Numbered from the stretch's first letter, positions 1 to 8,576 are shown. The stretch is 32,381 nucleotides of DNA from Pseudomonas sp. GM84 (GCF_000282535.1 NZ_AKJC01000095.1:1-32381); one strand, 5' to 3'. Numbers and translations: made by a program. The notes: generated from the sequence alone by a model not told the origin.

Positions 1-30
1 GGGAGCGGGCTTGCCGGCGATGAGGCCGGT
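1..30. repeat. Partial REP palindrome at window edge
   Basis: The first 30 bases read as the second arm of a REP pair (gggagcgggcttgcc then ggcgatgaggccgg). The first arm must lie outside the window. The palindromic core is imperfect, mixing the GCGGGC and GCCGGC stem types. Confidence 0.75.
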
Positions 31-105
31 ACAGGCGAGCATTCCTGGTGAAATTTTCCGTATACTGCCGCTTTCGTTCACATCAGGCAGACTCGCGGAG
101 CGTCC

Positions 106-1197
106 ATGTCCGGCAATACCTACGGCAAGCTGTTCACTGTCACCACCGCTGGCGAAAGCCATGGCCCGGCGTTGGTCGCCATTGTCGATGGCTGCCCACC
201 GGGCCTGGAAATTTCCCTCGCCGACCTGCAGCACGACCTCGACCGGCGCAAGCCCGGCACCAGCCGGCACACCACCCAGCGCCAGGAAGCCGACGAAGTT
301 GAGATCCTTTCCGGCGTCTTCGAGGGCCGCACCACGGGCTGCTCGATCGGCCTGCTGATCCGCAACACCGACCAGAAGTCCAAGGACTACTCGGCGATCA
401 AGGACCTGTTCCGCCCGGCCCACGCCGACTACACCTACCACCACAAGTACGGCGAGCGCGACTACCGCGGCGGTGGCCGCAGCTCGGCCCGTGAAACGGC
501 CATGCGCGTGGCGGCCGGCGCCATCGCCAAGAAGTACCTGGCCACCCAGGGTATCCAGGTGCGTGGCTACATGAGCCAGCTGGGCCCGATCGAAATTCCG
601 TTCAAGGGCTGGGAGTCGGTGGAAAACAACGCCTTCTTCAGCCCCGACCCGGACAAGGTGCCGGAGCTGGAGGCCTACATGGACCAGCTGCGCCGCGACC
701 AGGACTCGGTCGGGGCGAAGATCACCGTGGTTGCCGAAGGCGTGATGCCGGGCCTGGGCGAACCGATCTTCGACCGCCTCGATGCCGAGCTTGCCCATGC
801 GCTGATGAGCATCAATGCGGTCAAGGGCGTGGAAATCGGCGCAGGCTTCGCCAGCGTCGCCCAGCGCGGCACCGAGCACCGTGACGAGCTGACCCCGGCA
901 GGCTTCCTGAGCAACAACGCCGGCGGCATTCTCGGCGGTATCAGTTCGGGCCAGCCGATCGTCGCCCACCTGGCGCTCAAGCCAACCTCCAGCATCACCG
1001 TGCCGGGCCGTTCCATCGACGTTCATGGCAACCCGGTCGAGGTCGTTACCAAAGGCCGCCACGACCCTTGCGTGGGCATTCGTGCGACACCGATCGCCGA
1101 AGCGATGATGGCCATCGTGCTGATGGATCACCTGCTGCGTCACCGTGGGCAGAATGCCGAGGTGAAGGTCACGACTCCGGTACTGGGCCAGCTCTGA
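106..1197 (+). CDS. aroC: Chorismate synthase
   Basis: AroC converts 5-enolpyruvylshikimate-3-phosphate to chorismate, the last step of the shikimate pathway, using reduced FMN in the cytosol. The 363-aa length is normal for the family. The N-terminal GESHG signature starts at residue 16, the [24 protein letters not shown] block lies near residues 103-130, and RGTEHRDEL lies in the C-terminal half. A GGAG ribosome site at 97-100 sits 5 nt before the ATG and supports this start over the upstream in-frame alternatives. A REP pair follows the stop codon. DAHP synthase, the first step of the same pathway, is at the far end of the window in a separate unit, so no shikimate operon is implied. Confidence 0.98.
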   Translation: MSGNTYGKLFTVTTAGESHGPALVAIVDGCPPGLEISLADLQHDLDRRKPGTSRHTTQRQEADEVEILSGVFEGRTTGCSIGLLIRNTDQKSKDYSAIKDLFRPAHADYTYHHKYGERDYRGGGRSSARETAMRVAAGAIAKKYLATQGIQVRGYMSQLGPIEIPFKGWESVENNAFFSPDPDKVPELEAYMDQLRRDQDSVGAKITVVAEGVMPGLGEPIFDRLDAELAHALMSINAVKGVEIGAGFASVAQRGTEHRDELTPAGFLSNNAGGILGGISSGQPIVAHLALKPTSSITVPGRSIDVHGNPVEVVTKGRHDPCVGIRATPIAEAMMAIVLMDHLLRHRGQNAEVKVTTPVLGQL

Positions 1198-1207
1198 TTC
1201 GTCTTTA

Positions 1208-1313
1208 CCGGCCCCTTCGCGGGACAAGCCCGCTCCCACAGGATCAATTTCACAGCTGACTCTACCTGTGGGATTGGCCCTGTGGGAGCGGGCTTGTCCC
1301 GCGAAGAGGCCGG
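1208..1313. repeat. REP pair (BIME-like), GCGGGC-stem type
   Basis: Two 35-nt arms in inverted orientation, 1208-1242 and 1279-1313, separated by 36 nt. Each arm contains the hairpin GCGGG-acaa-GCCCGC followed by tcccacagg. The pair lies between aroC and the MFS gene, which point the same way, and starts 10 nt after the aroC stop. Confidence 0.95.
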
Positions 1314-1338
1314 TACAGACACCGAAAAGGCCCATTTC

Positions 1339-2493
1339 ATGCCCCCGATCCCCTACTGGCGCCTGTCCAGCTTCTACCTGTTCTACTTCGCCCTGCTGGG
1401 CTCCACGGCCCCGTTCCTGGCCCTGTATTTCGACCACCTTGGCTTCCCTCCGGCGCGCATCGGCGAGCTGGTGGCGATCCCCATGCTGATGCGCTGCATC
1501 GCCCCCAACCTGTGGGGCTGGCTGGGCGACCGCAGCGGCCAGCGGCTGCTGATCGTGCGCCTGGGCGCGCTGTCGACCCTGGCCACCTTTTCGCTGATCT
1601 TCTTTGGCAAGAGCTACGCCTGGCTGGCGCTGGTGATGGCCCTGCATGCGTTCTTCTGGCACGCGGTGCTGCCGCAGTTCGAGGTCATCACCCTGGCCCA
1701 CCTGCACGGCCAGACCGCACGCTACAGCCAGGTGCGGCTGTGGGGCTCGATTGGCTTCATCCTCACCGTGGTGGGCCTGGGTCGCCTGTTCGAATGGCTG
1801 AGCCTGGACATCTACCCGGTCGCACTGGTGACGATCATGGCCGGCATCGTCGCCGCCAGCCTGTGGGTGCCCAACGCTCAGCCGGTGGAGCAGGGGGAGC
1901 GCGAGGGGGCCGGCGGCTTCCTGCGCCAGCTGAGGGCGCCAGGGGTGATCGCCTTCTATGTGTGCGTGGCATTGATGCAGCTCAGCCACGGGCCGTACTA
2001 CACCTTCCTCACCTTGCACCTGGAGCACCTGGGCTACAGCCGCGGCGCCATTGGCCTGTTGTGGGCGCTGGGGGTGGTGGCCGAAGTGCTGATATTCATG
2101 GCCATGAGCCGAATCTTCGCGCGCTTCAGCGTGCAGCAGGTGCTGCTGGTCAGCTTCCTGCTGGCGGCGCTGCGCTGGCTGTTGCTGGGCAACCTGGCAT
2201 CCGAGCCAGGCGTGCTGGTCTTTGCCCAGGTGCTGCATGCGGCCACCTTCGGCTGTTTCCACGCGGCATCGATCGCCTTCGTCCAGGCCAGTTTCGGCGC
2301 CCGCCAGCAAGGCCAGGGCCAGGCCCTGTACGCGGCATTGTCGGGCACGGGCGGTGCGCTGGGGGCGCTGTATTCAGGCTACAGCTGGAAACTGCTGGGG
2401 CCGACCTTCACCTTTGGTATGGCCAGCGCCGCAGCACTGGCTGCAGCCGTTATCATTGCCACTCGTTTGAAATCGACCAGGACCCGCCGCTGA
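1339..2493 (+). CDS. MFS permease, HcaT / phenylpropionate permease-like
   Basis: A 384-aa, 12-segment transporter of the major facilitator superfamily. The N-terminal PPIPYWRLSSFYLFYFALLG and the loop PNLWGWLGDRSGQR after the third helix resemble the proton-symporter branch that includes E. coli HcaT (phenylpropionate permease-like). The substrate here is unknown. An upstream in-frame ATG at 1282 would add 19 residues, but that stretch is translated REP sequence (GAGLSREEAG). The ATG at 1339 follows an AAAAGG at 1325-1330 and begins the conserved part of the protein. The stop codon overlaps the next gene's ATG (TGATG), which indicates translational coupling to the cupin downstream. Confidence 0.88.
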   Translation: MPPIPYWRLSSFYLFYFALLGSTAPFLALYFDHLGFPPARIGELVAIPMLMRCIAPNLWGWLGDRSGQRLLIVRLGALSTLATFSLIFFGKSYAWLALVMALHAFFWHAVLPQFEVITLAHLHGQTARYSQVRLWGSIGFILTVVGLGRLFEWLSLDIYPVALVTIMAGIVAASLWVPNAQPVEQGEREGAGGFLRQLRAPGVIAFYVCVALMQLSHGPYYTFLTLHLEHLGYSRGAIGLLWALGVVAEVLIFMAMSRIFARFSVQQVLLVSFLLAALRWLLLGNLASEPGVLVFAQVLHAATFGCFHAASIAFVQASFGARQQGQGQALYAALSGTGGALGALYSGYSWKLLGPTFTFGMASAAALAAAVIIATRLKSTRTRR

Positions 2494-3029
2494 TGAGCAT
2501 CCTCTGTGTTTTCCACCCGTCCAGCCCGGACTTGCCGAACAAGGTACTGACCCACCACGACGATATCGCTGCAACCTTGGCCGAACAGGGTGTGCGTTTC
2601 ATTCACCAGCCGCTGGAGCTGCGCGTGCGGCCAGGCACGGGCGAGCAAGCGGTACTGGGCGACTGTCGTGAGCTGCTCGACCAACTGATGACCGCGCACC
2701 GCAGCGCCGCCTTCCGCGTACTCGATCGTGATGGCGCGCAACCGGCGCAGGTCGACCTGCGCGACGAGCATGTGCATGACGCCGAAGAAGTGTTTGCGCT
2801 GGTGAGCGGCCGTGCCCAGGTCGGGTTGCGTCTGGGTGACTACGTGTATGCAGTGTTGTGCGAGAAGGGCGACCAGCTGGTAGTGCCGGCCAGGACGCGG
2901 CGCTGGGTGGAGCTGGGGGATAACCCGTTCTGCGTGGCGCTGCGGCTGTTTGCCAACGAGCAGGGGGTAGAGCCACGGTTTACGGGTGATGAGACGGCTC
3001 GGTTGTTCTTGGGCATCGATGAGCTTTGA
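2493..3029 (+). CDS. Acireductone dioxygenase-like cupin, one metal ligand altered
   Basis: A 178-aa single-domain cupin that aligns along its length with acireductone dioxygenase (ARD/MtnD) of the methionine salvage pathway. The first metal motif is intact: His93, His95 and Glu99 in EHVHDAEE. The second cupin motif, VPAGTxHW in ARD, reads VPARTRRW here, so Arg137 stands where ARD has its fourth ligand His (His140 in Klebsiella numbering, with a constant offset of three). The C-terminal RLFANEQGVEPRFTGDETAR matches the ARD tail. The ATG overlaps the MFS stop codon. No other methionine salvage gene is nearby. Family membership is clear from the sequence. Whether the protein still binds metal, or oxidises acireductone, is uncertain. 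Confidence 0.85.
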   Translation: MSILCVFHPSSPDLPNKVLTHHDDIAATLAEQGVRFIHQPLELRVRPGTGEQAVLGDCRELLDQLMTAHRSAAFRVLDRDGAQPAQVDLRDEHVHDAEEVFALVSGRAQVGLRLGDYVYAVLCEKGDQLVVPARTRRWVELGDNPFCVALRLFANEQGVEPRFTGDETARLFLGIDEL

Positions 3030-3043
3030 GCGTTAGTGCCTGA

Positions 3044-3147
3044 CCGGGCCTCATCGCGGATAAATCCGCTCCTGCACAAGTGCCCCGCCATCCCTATGGG
3101 CAATGCAGCAACTGTGTGTAGGAGCGGATTTATCCGCGCGAGGCCGG
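3044..3147. repeat. REP pair, GCGGAT-stem type
   Basis: Inverted arms at about 3044-3077 and 3115-3147. The hairpin core is GCGGAT-aa-ATCCGC, a different stem from most REPs in the window but with the same flanks (ggcctc, and gctcctgca/taggagc). It fills the convergent junction between the cupin gene and the DUF3509-like gene. Confidence 0.9.
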
Positions 3148-3159
3148 CCCAGGCAAACT

Positions 3160-3432
3160 CTACCGATAGGTCGGCAACGCAAACCGTTGCTGGCTCTGCA
3201 GCATCGAGATCACCGGCAGTTCACTGGCCTGTTCGGCCAAGTCACGGCGAATGGCGCTGATCGCCCAGGACAGCTGTTCGGCGCTGTGCAGTTGCGCATA
3301 AGTCAGCACCCGGCGAGTCACTTTGCTGTCAGCGGCGCGAAGGGTAAGCAGGATGCCACCATCGGGACGGGGCTGGGTGGCGACCTGGTAGGCCGGGAAC
3401 ACCGAGACGAACTTTTCCTGGATGAGGTCCAT
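3160..3432 (-). CDS. Small protein, DUF3509-like
   Basis: A 90-aa protein starting MDLIQEKFVSVFPAYQV, with the segment RPDGGILLTL near residues 22-31. I recall this pattern from the uncharacterised DUF3509 family, which is essentially confined to pseudomonads; the family assignment is from memory. There is no signal peptide or membrane segment. A strong AGGAG (plus-strand 3438-3442) lies 5 nt before the ATG, so the gene is probably real and well translated. It is divergent from the ankyrin gene and convergent with the cupin gene. Function is unknown. Confidence 0.75.
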   Translation of the reverse strand: MDLIQEKFVSVFPAYQVATQPRPDGGILLTLRAADSKVTRRVLTYAQLHSAEQLSWAISAIRRDLAEQASELPVISMLQSQQRFALPTYR

Positions 3433-3571
3433 ATCAACTCCTGACTGTTGGTGGGCAGACGTGAGTTGAATGTTGCAGTGACCGTGCCAGAACGGTTTTT
3501 TAGGAAAAATCCTTTAAATCCAAGGTATTACAAACTTTTTCTGAAGGCGGCGTCGTGCAGGCTGCATGGTC

Positions 3572-3598
3572 GTGCATTTTGCACAGTGCATTTTGCAC
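3572..3598. promoter_or_regulatory. Two tandem 13-bp palindromes, candidate operator
   Basis: The perfect palindrome GTGCA-TTT-TGCAC occurs at 3572-3584 and again at 3586-3598, with one base between copies (14-bp period). It lies in the 266-bp region between the divergent DUF3509-like and ankyrin genes, about 100 bp before the ankyrin start. I do not recognise a regulator for this exact site. The outer halves resemble NtrC sites (TGCAC...GTGCA) but in the opposite order. Confidence 0.55.
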
Positions 3599-3698
3599 GA
3601 GTCACGCAACGCCTATCGGCCCTATAGATTCTGAACCTTTGACCCTGTGCACGTGCCTGACAAACACTTGGGCAATCTTTTCTGCCAGGAGGTTCCAG

Positions 3699-4223
3699 AT
3701 GTCCGATCAACATGCGCCCGCTGCCATGACCGATGAAGAAACCGCCGCCTTCGCCGAGCAGGTGTTCGAGCGTGCCCGCCAGGGTGACGCCGAGATGCTT
3801 GAACGGTTGTTGGCCAGCGGCCTGCCGGCCAACCTGCGCAACCACAAGGGCGACACCTTGCTGATGCTGGCCAGCTACCACGGCCAGCATCAGGCGGTGC
3901 AAGTGCTGCTGGCCCATGGCGCCGACCCTTTGATCGCCAACGACAACGGCCAGCTGCCGATTGCCGGCGCGGCGTTCAAGGGCGATCTGGCGATGATTCG
4001 CTTGCTGCTGGAGCAGGGGGTGCCGGTGGATGCCGCCGCACAGGACGGGCGTACCGCACTGATGCTCGCAGCCATGTTCAACCGCGGCGAGATCCTCGAC
4101 TACCTGCTGGCCCAGGGCGCCGACCCGGCCCACCGCGATGCCCGTGGCGTCACCGCGCTGATGGCGGCGCAGACCATGGGCGCAGTGGAAGCCGCAGCAC
4201 GCCTGCAGGCGCTGGCCGGCTAA
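3699..4223 (+). CDS. Ankyrin-repeat protein
   Basis: A 174-aa cytosolic protein made almost entirely of about four ankyrin repeats. Three are obvious: GDTLLMLASYHGQHQAVQVLLAHGADP, then NGQLPIAGAAFKGDLAMIRLLLEQG, then DGRTALMLAAMFNRGEILDYLLAQGADP. A fourth, partial repeat starts at DARGVTALMAAQ. Ankyrin repeats bind other proteins, but no partner can be read from the sequence. AGGAGG at 3687-3692, 6 nt before this ATG, fixes the start. The longer in-frame reading from 3555 translates the palindromic regulatory region and is unlikely. The neighbours give no functional clue. Confidence 0.9.
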   Translation: MSDQHAPAAMTDEETAAFAEQVFERARQGDAEMLERLLASGLPANLRNHKGDTLLMLASYHGQHQAVQVLLAHGADPLIANDNGQLPIAGAAFKGDLAMIRLLLEQGVPVDAAAQDGRTALMLAAMFNRGEILDYLLAQGADPAHRDARGVTALMAAQTMGAVEAAARLQALAG

Positions 4224-4283
4224 CCGTTCGGGGGCGTTTGCGGCTATCCTTGGCGACTTTTCACCCGTCGCAGGCCCCCGTTC

Positions 4284-4814
4284 ATGAAAAACCAGTTGCT
4301 CGAATTCATCAGCCTCATTGCCGCCGGCTGCATGCGCGATGAAGACATCGAGCGCATCGCCGACGAGGCCGCCCAAGCCTACGCCGACCCCGCCGCCTTC
4401 CTGTCCGCCAATCCGGACATAAATTATGACGACAGTTTCCCGATCGCCCTGGGTGAGTGGGTCGTGCTCGGCAGCCTGCCGGATACCGTGGTGTTCCAGG
4501 CCGACAGCTACCAGGAGCTGTTCCAGCACATCAGCGATTCGTTCGACAAGAGCGTGCCGTTCACCCTCAAGCCCAAGCAGCTGGCGCGTACCGAGCCGCT
4601 GACTGCGCTCAACCGTATTCAGGTGCAGATGGGGGCGTTGAATAAAGAAGCGGGGGGTTATGTGCTGCTGAACTTCAGCCAGTTGCTCGATGATGAGCTG
4701 CAGATGGTGATGGTGGGGCAGAACGACCTGGCACGCGTGCTGGAGTTGGGGGCAGAAGTGGGGATCAAGGTGGAGCCGGCGTTGGAGGCCCTGAAGGTCG
4801 CGGTTCACGTCTGA
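4284..4814 (+). CDS. Conserved hypothetical protein, 176 aa
   Basis: I do not recognise this family with confidence. The protein is acidic and soluble, with no signal peptide or membrane helix. The N-terminal half is helical (LLEFISLIAAGCMRDEDIERIADEAA). The middle reads as alternating strand and helix (LGEWVVLGSLPDTVVFQADSY), and the end is Val/Leu-rich. The start follows a weak GCAGG. The gene begins 60 nt after the ankyrin gene on the same strand, so the two may be co-transcribed. A REP pair follows the stop. Confidence 0.8.
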   Translation: MKNQLLEFISLIAAGCMRDEDIERIADEAAQAYADPAAFLSANPDINYDDSFPIALGEWVVLGSLPDTVVFQADSYQELFQHISDSFDKSVPFTLKPKQLARTEPLTALNRIQVQMGALNKEAGGYVLLNFSQLLDDELQMVMVGQNDLARVLELGAEVGIKVEPALEALKVAVHV

Positions 4815-4833
4815 ATCGTTGGTTGTCGGTCCT

Positions 4834-4930
4834 GGCCTCTTCGCGGGACAAGCCCGCTCCCACAGACACACATTGATTTCAGTATCAGTGGTGAACCTGT
4901 GGGAGCGGGCTTGCCCCGCGAAGAGGCCGG
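4834..4930. repeat. REP pair, GCGGGC-stem type
   Basis: Inverted arms at 4834-4865 and 4896-4930, separated by 30 nt. They occupy the convergent junction between the 176-aa gene and the ZIP transporter gene, 19 nt from each stop codon. Confidence 0.95.
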
Positions 4931-4949
4931 CACAGTCAGGGCAAAAACA

Positions 4950-5888
4950 TCAACCGAGCGCAGTATCCAGAAACATCATCACCGCAAACCCACCCATCAA
5001 CCCCAGGGTCGCCGCCGTCTGGTGCCCATTGCGGTGGGTCTCGGGAATCACTTCGTGGGACACCACGAAAATCATCGCCCCAGCCGCCAACCCCATGCTG
5101 ATCGGGTAGGCGAGGGCGAAACCGGTGGAGATCCCCAGGCCGATCACCGCGCCCAGCGGCTCCATCAATCCCGAACCAATCGCCACCAACGCCGCCTTCA
5201 GATTCGAAAGCCCGGTCGCGCGTAACGCCAAGGCCACGGCCAACCCTTCGGGAATATCCTGGATAGCGATGGCGCTGGTCAGCGGCAGGCCGATGTTCAT
5301 GTCGCCGTTGGCAAAGCTCACACCAATCGCCATGCCTTCGGGCAGGTTGTGCAAGGTGATCGCCAGCACGAACAGCCACACCCGGCTGATCCGTTCGGCC
5401 TCGGGGCCGCAGGGGCCGGTGCTTTCATGTTCATGCGGGGTGAAGCGATCGAGGCCGAGCATCAGCAGCACGCCAAGGCCCATGCCCAGCACCACGGTGA
5501 ACGCTGCGGCCGGGCCATTGCCGGTGATCTCGCGGGCGGCATCCAGGCCCGGCAGAATCAACGAGAAGGAACTGGCCGCGAGCATCATGCCCGCCGCAAA
5601 GCCGAGCATCACGTCCTGGCTCCGGGCGCTGACGTCGCGCAGCACAACGGCCAGCACCGCCCCCAATGCCGTGGCGCCGAAGCCGGACAAGCCACCGAGC
5701 ACCGCCAGGTGCAGGTTGTCGGCATGGTCGCCGTTGACGGCGTTCCAGAAGCTGGCCGCCAGCAGCACGATGACCGCCAGCAGGCTCACGCCCAGGCCGG
5801 CGCTGAGCCACGGGGTGTTGATCGCTTGTTGCCGCCAGGCGCTCAGCAGGGAGGGGGAGGCGGCGCTTTGGGTGTTGGCGGGGGGCAT
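4950..5888 (-). CDS. ZIP family metal transporter
   Basis: A 312-aa inner-membrane divalent-metal transporter (probably zinc or related metals). About eight membrane segments are visible. The signature metal-binding helices are present: ITLHNLPEGMAIG, followed by IAIQDIPEGLAVALAL, with HEVIPETHRNGH near the C-terminus. The loop FTPHEHESTGPCGPE before the HNLPEG helix is His-rich, as in other ZIPs. The layout, with an extra N-terminal segment (residues 25-50), is that of the GufA/ZupT-like branch. It faces the 63-aa membrane gene divergently. I see no Zur-like palindrome upstream. Metal specificity cannot be read from sequence alone. Confidence 0.92.
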   Translation of the reverse strand: MPPANTQSAASPSLLSAWRQQAINTPWLSAGLGVSLLAVIVLLAASFWNAVNGDHADNLHLAVLGGLSGFGATALGAVLAVVLRDVSARSQDVMLGFAAGMMLAASSFSLILPGLDAAREITGNGPAAAFTVVLGMGLGVLLMLGLDRFTPHEHESTGPCGPEAERISRVWLFVLAITLHNLPEGMAIGVSFANGDMNIGLPLTSAIAIQDIPEGLAVALALRATGLSNLKAALVAIGSGLMEPLGAVIGLGISTGFALAYPISMGLAAGAMIFVVSHEVIPETHRNGHQTAATLGLMGGFAVMMFLDTALG

Positions 5889-6011
5889 GGGTACCTCGAA
5901 CTGATGAATACAAGCAGTCTATCCAGAGACCGGCTCGCGTGACCAAGGATTCCCTTCTATCGACCTGATAGCCGATCATGCGCGGTTTCGCGCACTTCAA
6001 GGGGGGGCGAC

Positions 6012-6203
6012 ATGGGTTCGACATTCAATTGCGTGGTTGGGCTGATCATCCTGGCCCTGGACATCTGGGCCATCTTCAATGTGCTTAAAAGCGGCAGCAA
6101 AGTGGGGATCAAGGTGCTGTGGATGCTGCTGATCGTGCTGGCGCCAGTGATCGGGCTGGTGATCTGGGCGATCGCCGGGCCGCGCGCCAATGTGCGCGCT
6201 TGA
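6012..6203 (+). CDS. Small membrane protein with PLDc_N-type domain
   Basis: A 63-aa protein with two hydrophobic helices (FNCVVGLIILALDIWAIFNVL and WMLLIVLAPVIGLVIWAIAG). The spacing and the ALDIWAIFNVLKSG...LWMLLIVLAPVIGLVIWAIAGPR pattern match the N-terminal transmembrane domain found before phospholipase D-like nucleases and cardiolipin synthases (PLDc_N), here as a stand-alone protein. It has no catalytic HKD motif, so it is not a phospholipase. A G-rich ribosome site (ggggggg) lies 4-10 nt upstream of the ATG. The partner is unknown. Confidence 0.85.
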   Translation: MGSTFNCVVGLIILALDIWAIFNVLKSGSKVGIKVLWMLLIVLAPVIGLVIWAIAGPRANVRA

Positions 6204-6344
6204 AGGCCGCGGCAGACAAAAACCGCAACAGGTCCGTGACAAAATTTTCACATTGGTTTAAACAGAATCCGCACCCGCACAATGCTGCGTTGGTCTAGTG
6301 CCAGCGCCATCTCCGCAAACCGCAATCCTAGGACTTCCCCATTC

Positions 6345-8399
6345 ATGGCTAACACGGATGCCTTGAAGCAACAGGGCGCGCGAGCTTTCACGCCGACCTT
6401 GAAATCGCACCTGGCCTATACGCTGCTCAGCGGCCTGGTAATCATGTTGATGCTCAGCCTGGTGCGCCTTGCGCTGCTGGTCTACAACAGCGACATGATC
6501 GGCGACACCCCTTACTCCACGGTCGCCGAAGGCTTCCTCAACGGCCTGCGCTTCGACCTGCGGGTAGTGGTGTACCTGAGCATTCCGTTGCTGCTGGCGA
6601 TCCTCAGCCCGTGGGCGATGGCCCAGCGTGGCCTGTTCCGCTTCTGGCTGACGATCACCTCGAGCGTGGTGATGTTCCTCGGCCTGATGGAGCTGGACTT
6701 CTACCGCGAGTTCCACCAGCGTCTGAACGGCCTGGTCTTCCAGTACATCAAGGAAGACCCGAAGACCGTGATGAGCATGCTCTGGTACGGCTTCCCGGTG
6801 GTTCGCTACCTGCTCGCCTGGCTGTTCGGCACCTGGCTGCTGAGCCTGCTGTTCAAGGGCATCGACCGCCTGACCCGGGGCAATGGCGTGCAACGTATCG
6901 CCCCCTGGTACAACCGCCTGGCAGTGTTCATGGTGATTTTGCTGGTCGCCGTGGTCGCCGCCCGTGGCACCCTGCGCCAGGGCCCGCCGATGCGTTGGGG
7001 TGATGCCTTTACCACCGACTCGAACTTCGTCAACCAGTTGGGCCTGAACGGCACCCTGACCCTGATCGACGCCGCCAAGAGCCGCTTCGGCGAAGACCGC
7101 GCCAACATCTGGAAGCCGGTGCTGGAGCAGAACCTGGCCACCCAGACAGTGCGTGAGCAGCTGCTGACCCCGAACGACACCCTGGTCGATGCCGACGAGG
7201 CTGCCATCCGCCGTGACTTCGTGCCACCGGCCGAGCGTACCCTGCCGATCAAGAACGTCGTGGTGATCCTGATGGAAAGCTTCGCCGGCCACTCGGTCGG
7301 TGCCCTGGGCAGCCCGAATAACATCACCCCTTACTTCGACAAGCTGGCCAAGGAGGGTCTGCTGTTCGACCGCTTCTTCTCCAACGGCACCCATACCCAC
7401 CAGGGCATGTTCGCCACCATGGCCTGTTTCCCGAACCTGCCAGGCTTCGAATACCTGATGCAGACCCCGGAGGGCGGCCACAAGCTGTCCGGCCTGCCGG
7501 CACTGCTCAGCGCCCGCGACTACGACGATGTCTACGTCTACAACGGCGACTTCGCCTGGGACAACCAGTCCGGTTTCTTCGGCAACCAGGGCATGACCAC
7601 CTTCATTGGCCGTAACGACTTCGTCAACCCGGTGTTCTCCGACCCGACCTGGGGCGTGTCCGACCAGGACATGTTCGACCGTGGCAACGAGGAACTGGCC
7701 AAGCACGATGGCAAGAAGCCGATCTACGCGCTGCTGCAGACCCTGTCCAACCACACGCCCTATGCGCTGCCAGCAGACCTGCCGGTCGAGAAGGTCACAG
7801 GCCAGGGCCGCCTGGACGAACACCTGACCGCCATGCGCTACTCCGACTGGGCGCTGGGCCAGTTCTTCGAGAAGGCGCGCAAAGAGCCGTACTTCAAGGA
7901 CACCCTGTTCGTCATCGTCGGCGACCACGGCTTCGGCAACCAGCAGCAAGTCACCGAACTAGACCTGGGCCGTTTCAACGTGCCGCTGTTGCTGATCGCT
8001 CCGGGCATCCAGGAGAAGTTCGGTGCGGTCAACCACACCGTCGGTACCCAGGTCGACATCGTGCCGACCATCATGGGCCGCCTCGGTGGCGAGACCCGCC
8101 ACCAGTGCTGGGGCCGCGACCTGCTCAACCTGCCGGAAGGCGACCAGGGCGTTGGCATGATCAAGCCGTCGGGCAGCGAGCAGATCGTCGGCCTGGTCGA
8201 GGGTGACCGCATCCTCATCGAGTCGAAGGACATGAGCCCGCGCATGTACCGCTACCAGTTGGGTCGCGAGTTCAAGGCCGAGCTGATCGAAAGCCCGGAC
8301 CAGCCGGAAATGCTCAAGAAGCTCGAGGCGTACATCCAGACCGCGACCAAGAGCTTGCTGGACAACACCGCGGGTGTAGTGCACGGCACACCTAAGTAA
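6345..8399 (+). CDS. LTA synthase family / sulfatase-fold membrane protein
   Basis: A 684-aa inner-membrane protein. The first ~200 residues hold about five membrane helices; the rest is a periplasmic alkaline-phosphatase/sulfatase-fold domain. Visible metal-site elements are NVVVILMESFAG (Glu near residue 311), SNGTHTHQGMF (candidate nucleophile Thr349 or Thr351) and VIVGDHGFGN (Asp-His near 526). These are the hallmarks of LtaS/OpgB-like phosphoglycerol transferases. In Gram-negatives such enzymes move phosphoglycerol or phosphoethanolamine onto envelope glycans. The substrate is not known here. The ATG at 6345 was chosen because it begins the family-like sequence; an in-frame start at 6282 has no better ribosome site. 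A REP pair follows the stop. Confidence 0.88.
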   Translation: MANTDALKQQGARAFTPTLKSHLAYTLLSGLVIMLMLSLVRLALLVYNSDMIGDTPYSTVAEGFLNGLRFDLRVVVYLSIPLLLAILSPWAMAQRGLFRFWLTITSSVVMFLGLMELDFYREFHQRLNGLVFQYIKEDPKTVMSMLWYGFPVVRYLLAWLFGTWLLSLLFKGIDRLTRGNGVQRIAPWYNRLAVFMVILLVAVVAARGTLRQGPPMRWGDAFTTDSNFVNQLGLNGTLTLIDAAKSRFGEDRANIWKPVLEQNLATQTVREQLLTPNDTLVDADEAAIRRDFVPPAERTLPIKNVVVILMESFAGHSVGALGSPNNITPYFDKLAKEGLLFDRFFSNGTHTHQGMFATMACFPNLPGFEYLMQTPEGGHKLSGLPALLSARDYDDVYVYNGDFAWDNQSGFFGNQGMTTFIGRNDFVNPVFSDPTWGVSDQDMFDRGNEELAKHDGKKPIYALLQTLSNHTPYALPADLPVEKVTGQGRLDEHLTAMRYSDWALGQFFEKARKEPYFKDTLFVIVGDHGFGNQQQVTELDLGRFNVPLLLIAPGIQEKFGAVNHTVGTQVDIVPTIMGRLGGETRHQCWGRDLLNLPEGDQGVGMIKPSGSEQIVGLVEGDRILIESKDMSPRMYRYQLGREFKAELIESPDQPEMLKKLEAYIQTATKSLLDNTAGVVHGTPK

Positions 8400-8404
8400 G
8401 TGTG

Positions 8405-8480
8405 CCCCTTATCGCCGGCAAGCCGGCTCCCACAGGTACAGCGCATACTGCACCTGTGGGGGCCGGCTTGCCGGCGATAG
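8405..8480. repeat. REP pair, GCCGGC-stem type
   Basis: Inverted arms at 8405-8436 and 8452-8480 with the core GCCGGC-aa-GCCGGC. The pair begins about 6 nt after the LTA synthase-like stop codon. The spacer of 15 nt is shorter than in the GCGGGC-type pairs. Confidence 0.93.
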
Positions 8481-8576
8481 GGCTACTACTGAACTCAGCT
8501 GACTGAACAAATCCCCCCGCCCACGGTCAAGCAATTACAGGCATCACCCCGGTGTTCTCTGCTTGAGGGCTATTCA

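Noticed and set aside
3646..3690. Possible sigma-54 promoter before the ankyrin gene
   Set aside because: The GG and GC elements are one base off the required spacing and overlap the ribosome site.
3528..4871. 447-codon minus-strand ORF opposite the ankyrin and 176-aa genes
   Set aside because: It is a shadow of GC-rich genes on the other strand, begins in REP sequence and shows His/Gln-rich low-complexity protein with no family pattern.
5889..6011. Zur-type operator before the ZIP transporter gene
   Set aside because: No GTTATA-NN-ATAAC-like palindrome is present in the gap.
6258..7949. 563-codon minus-strand ORF opposite the LTA synthase-like gene
   Set aside because: A composition artefact of the high-GC gene on the plus strand; no domain can be recognised.
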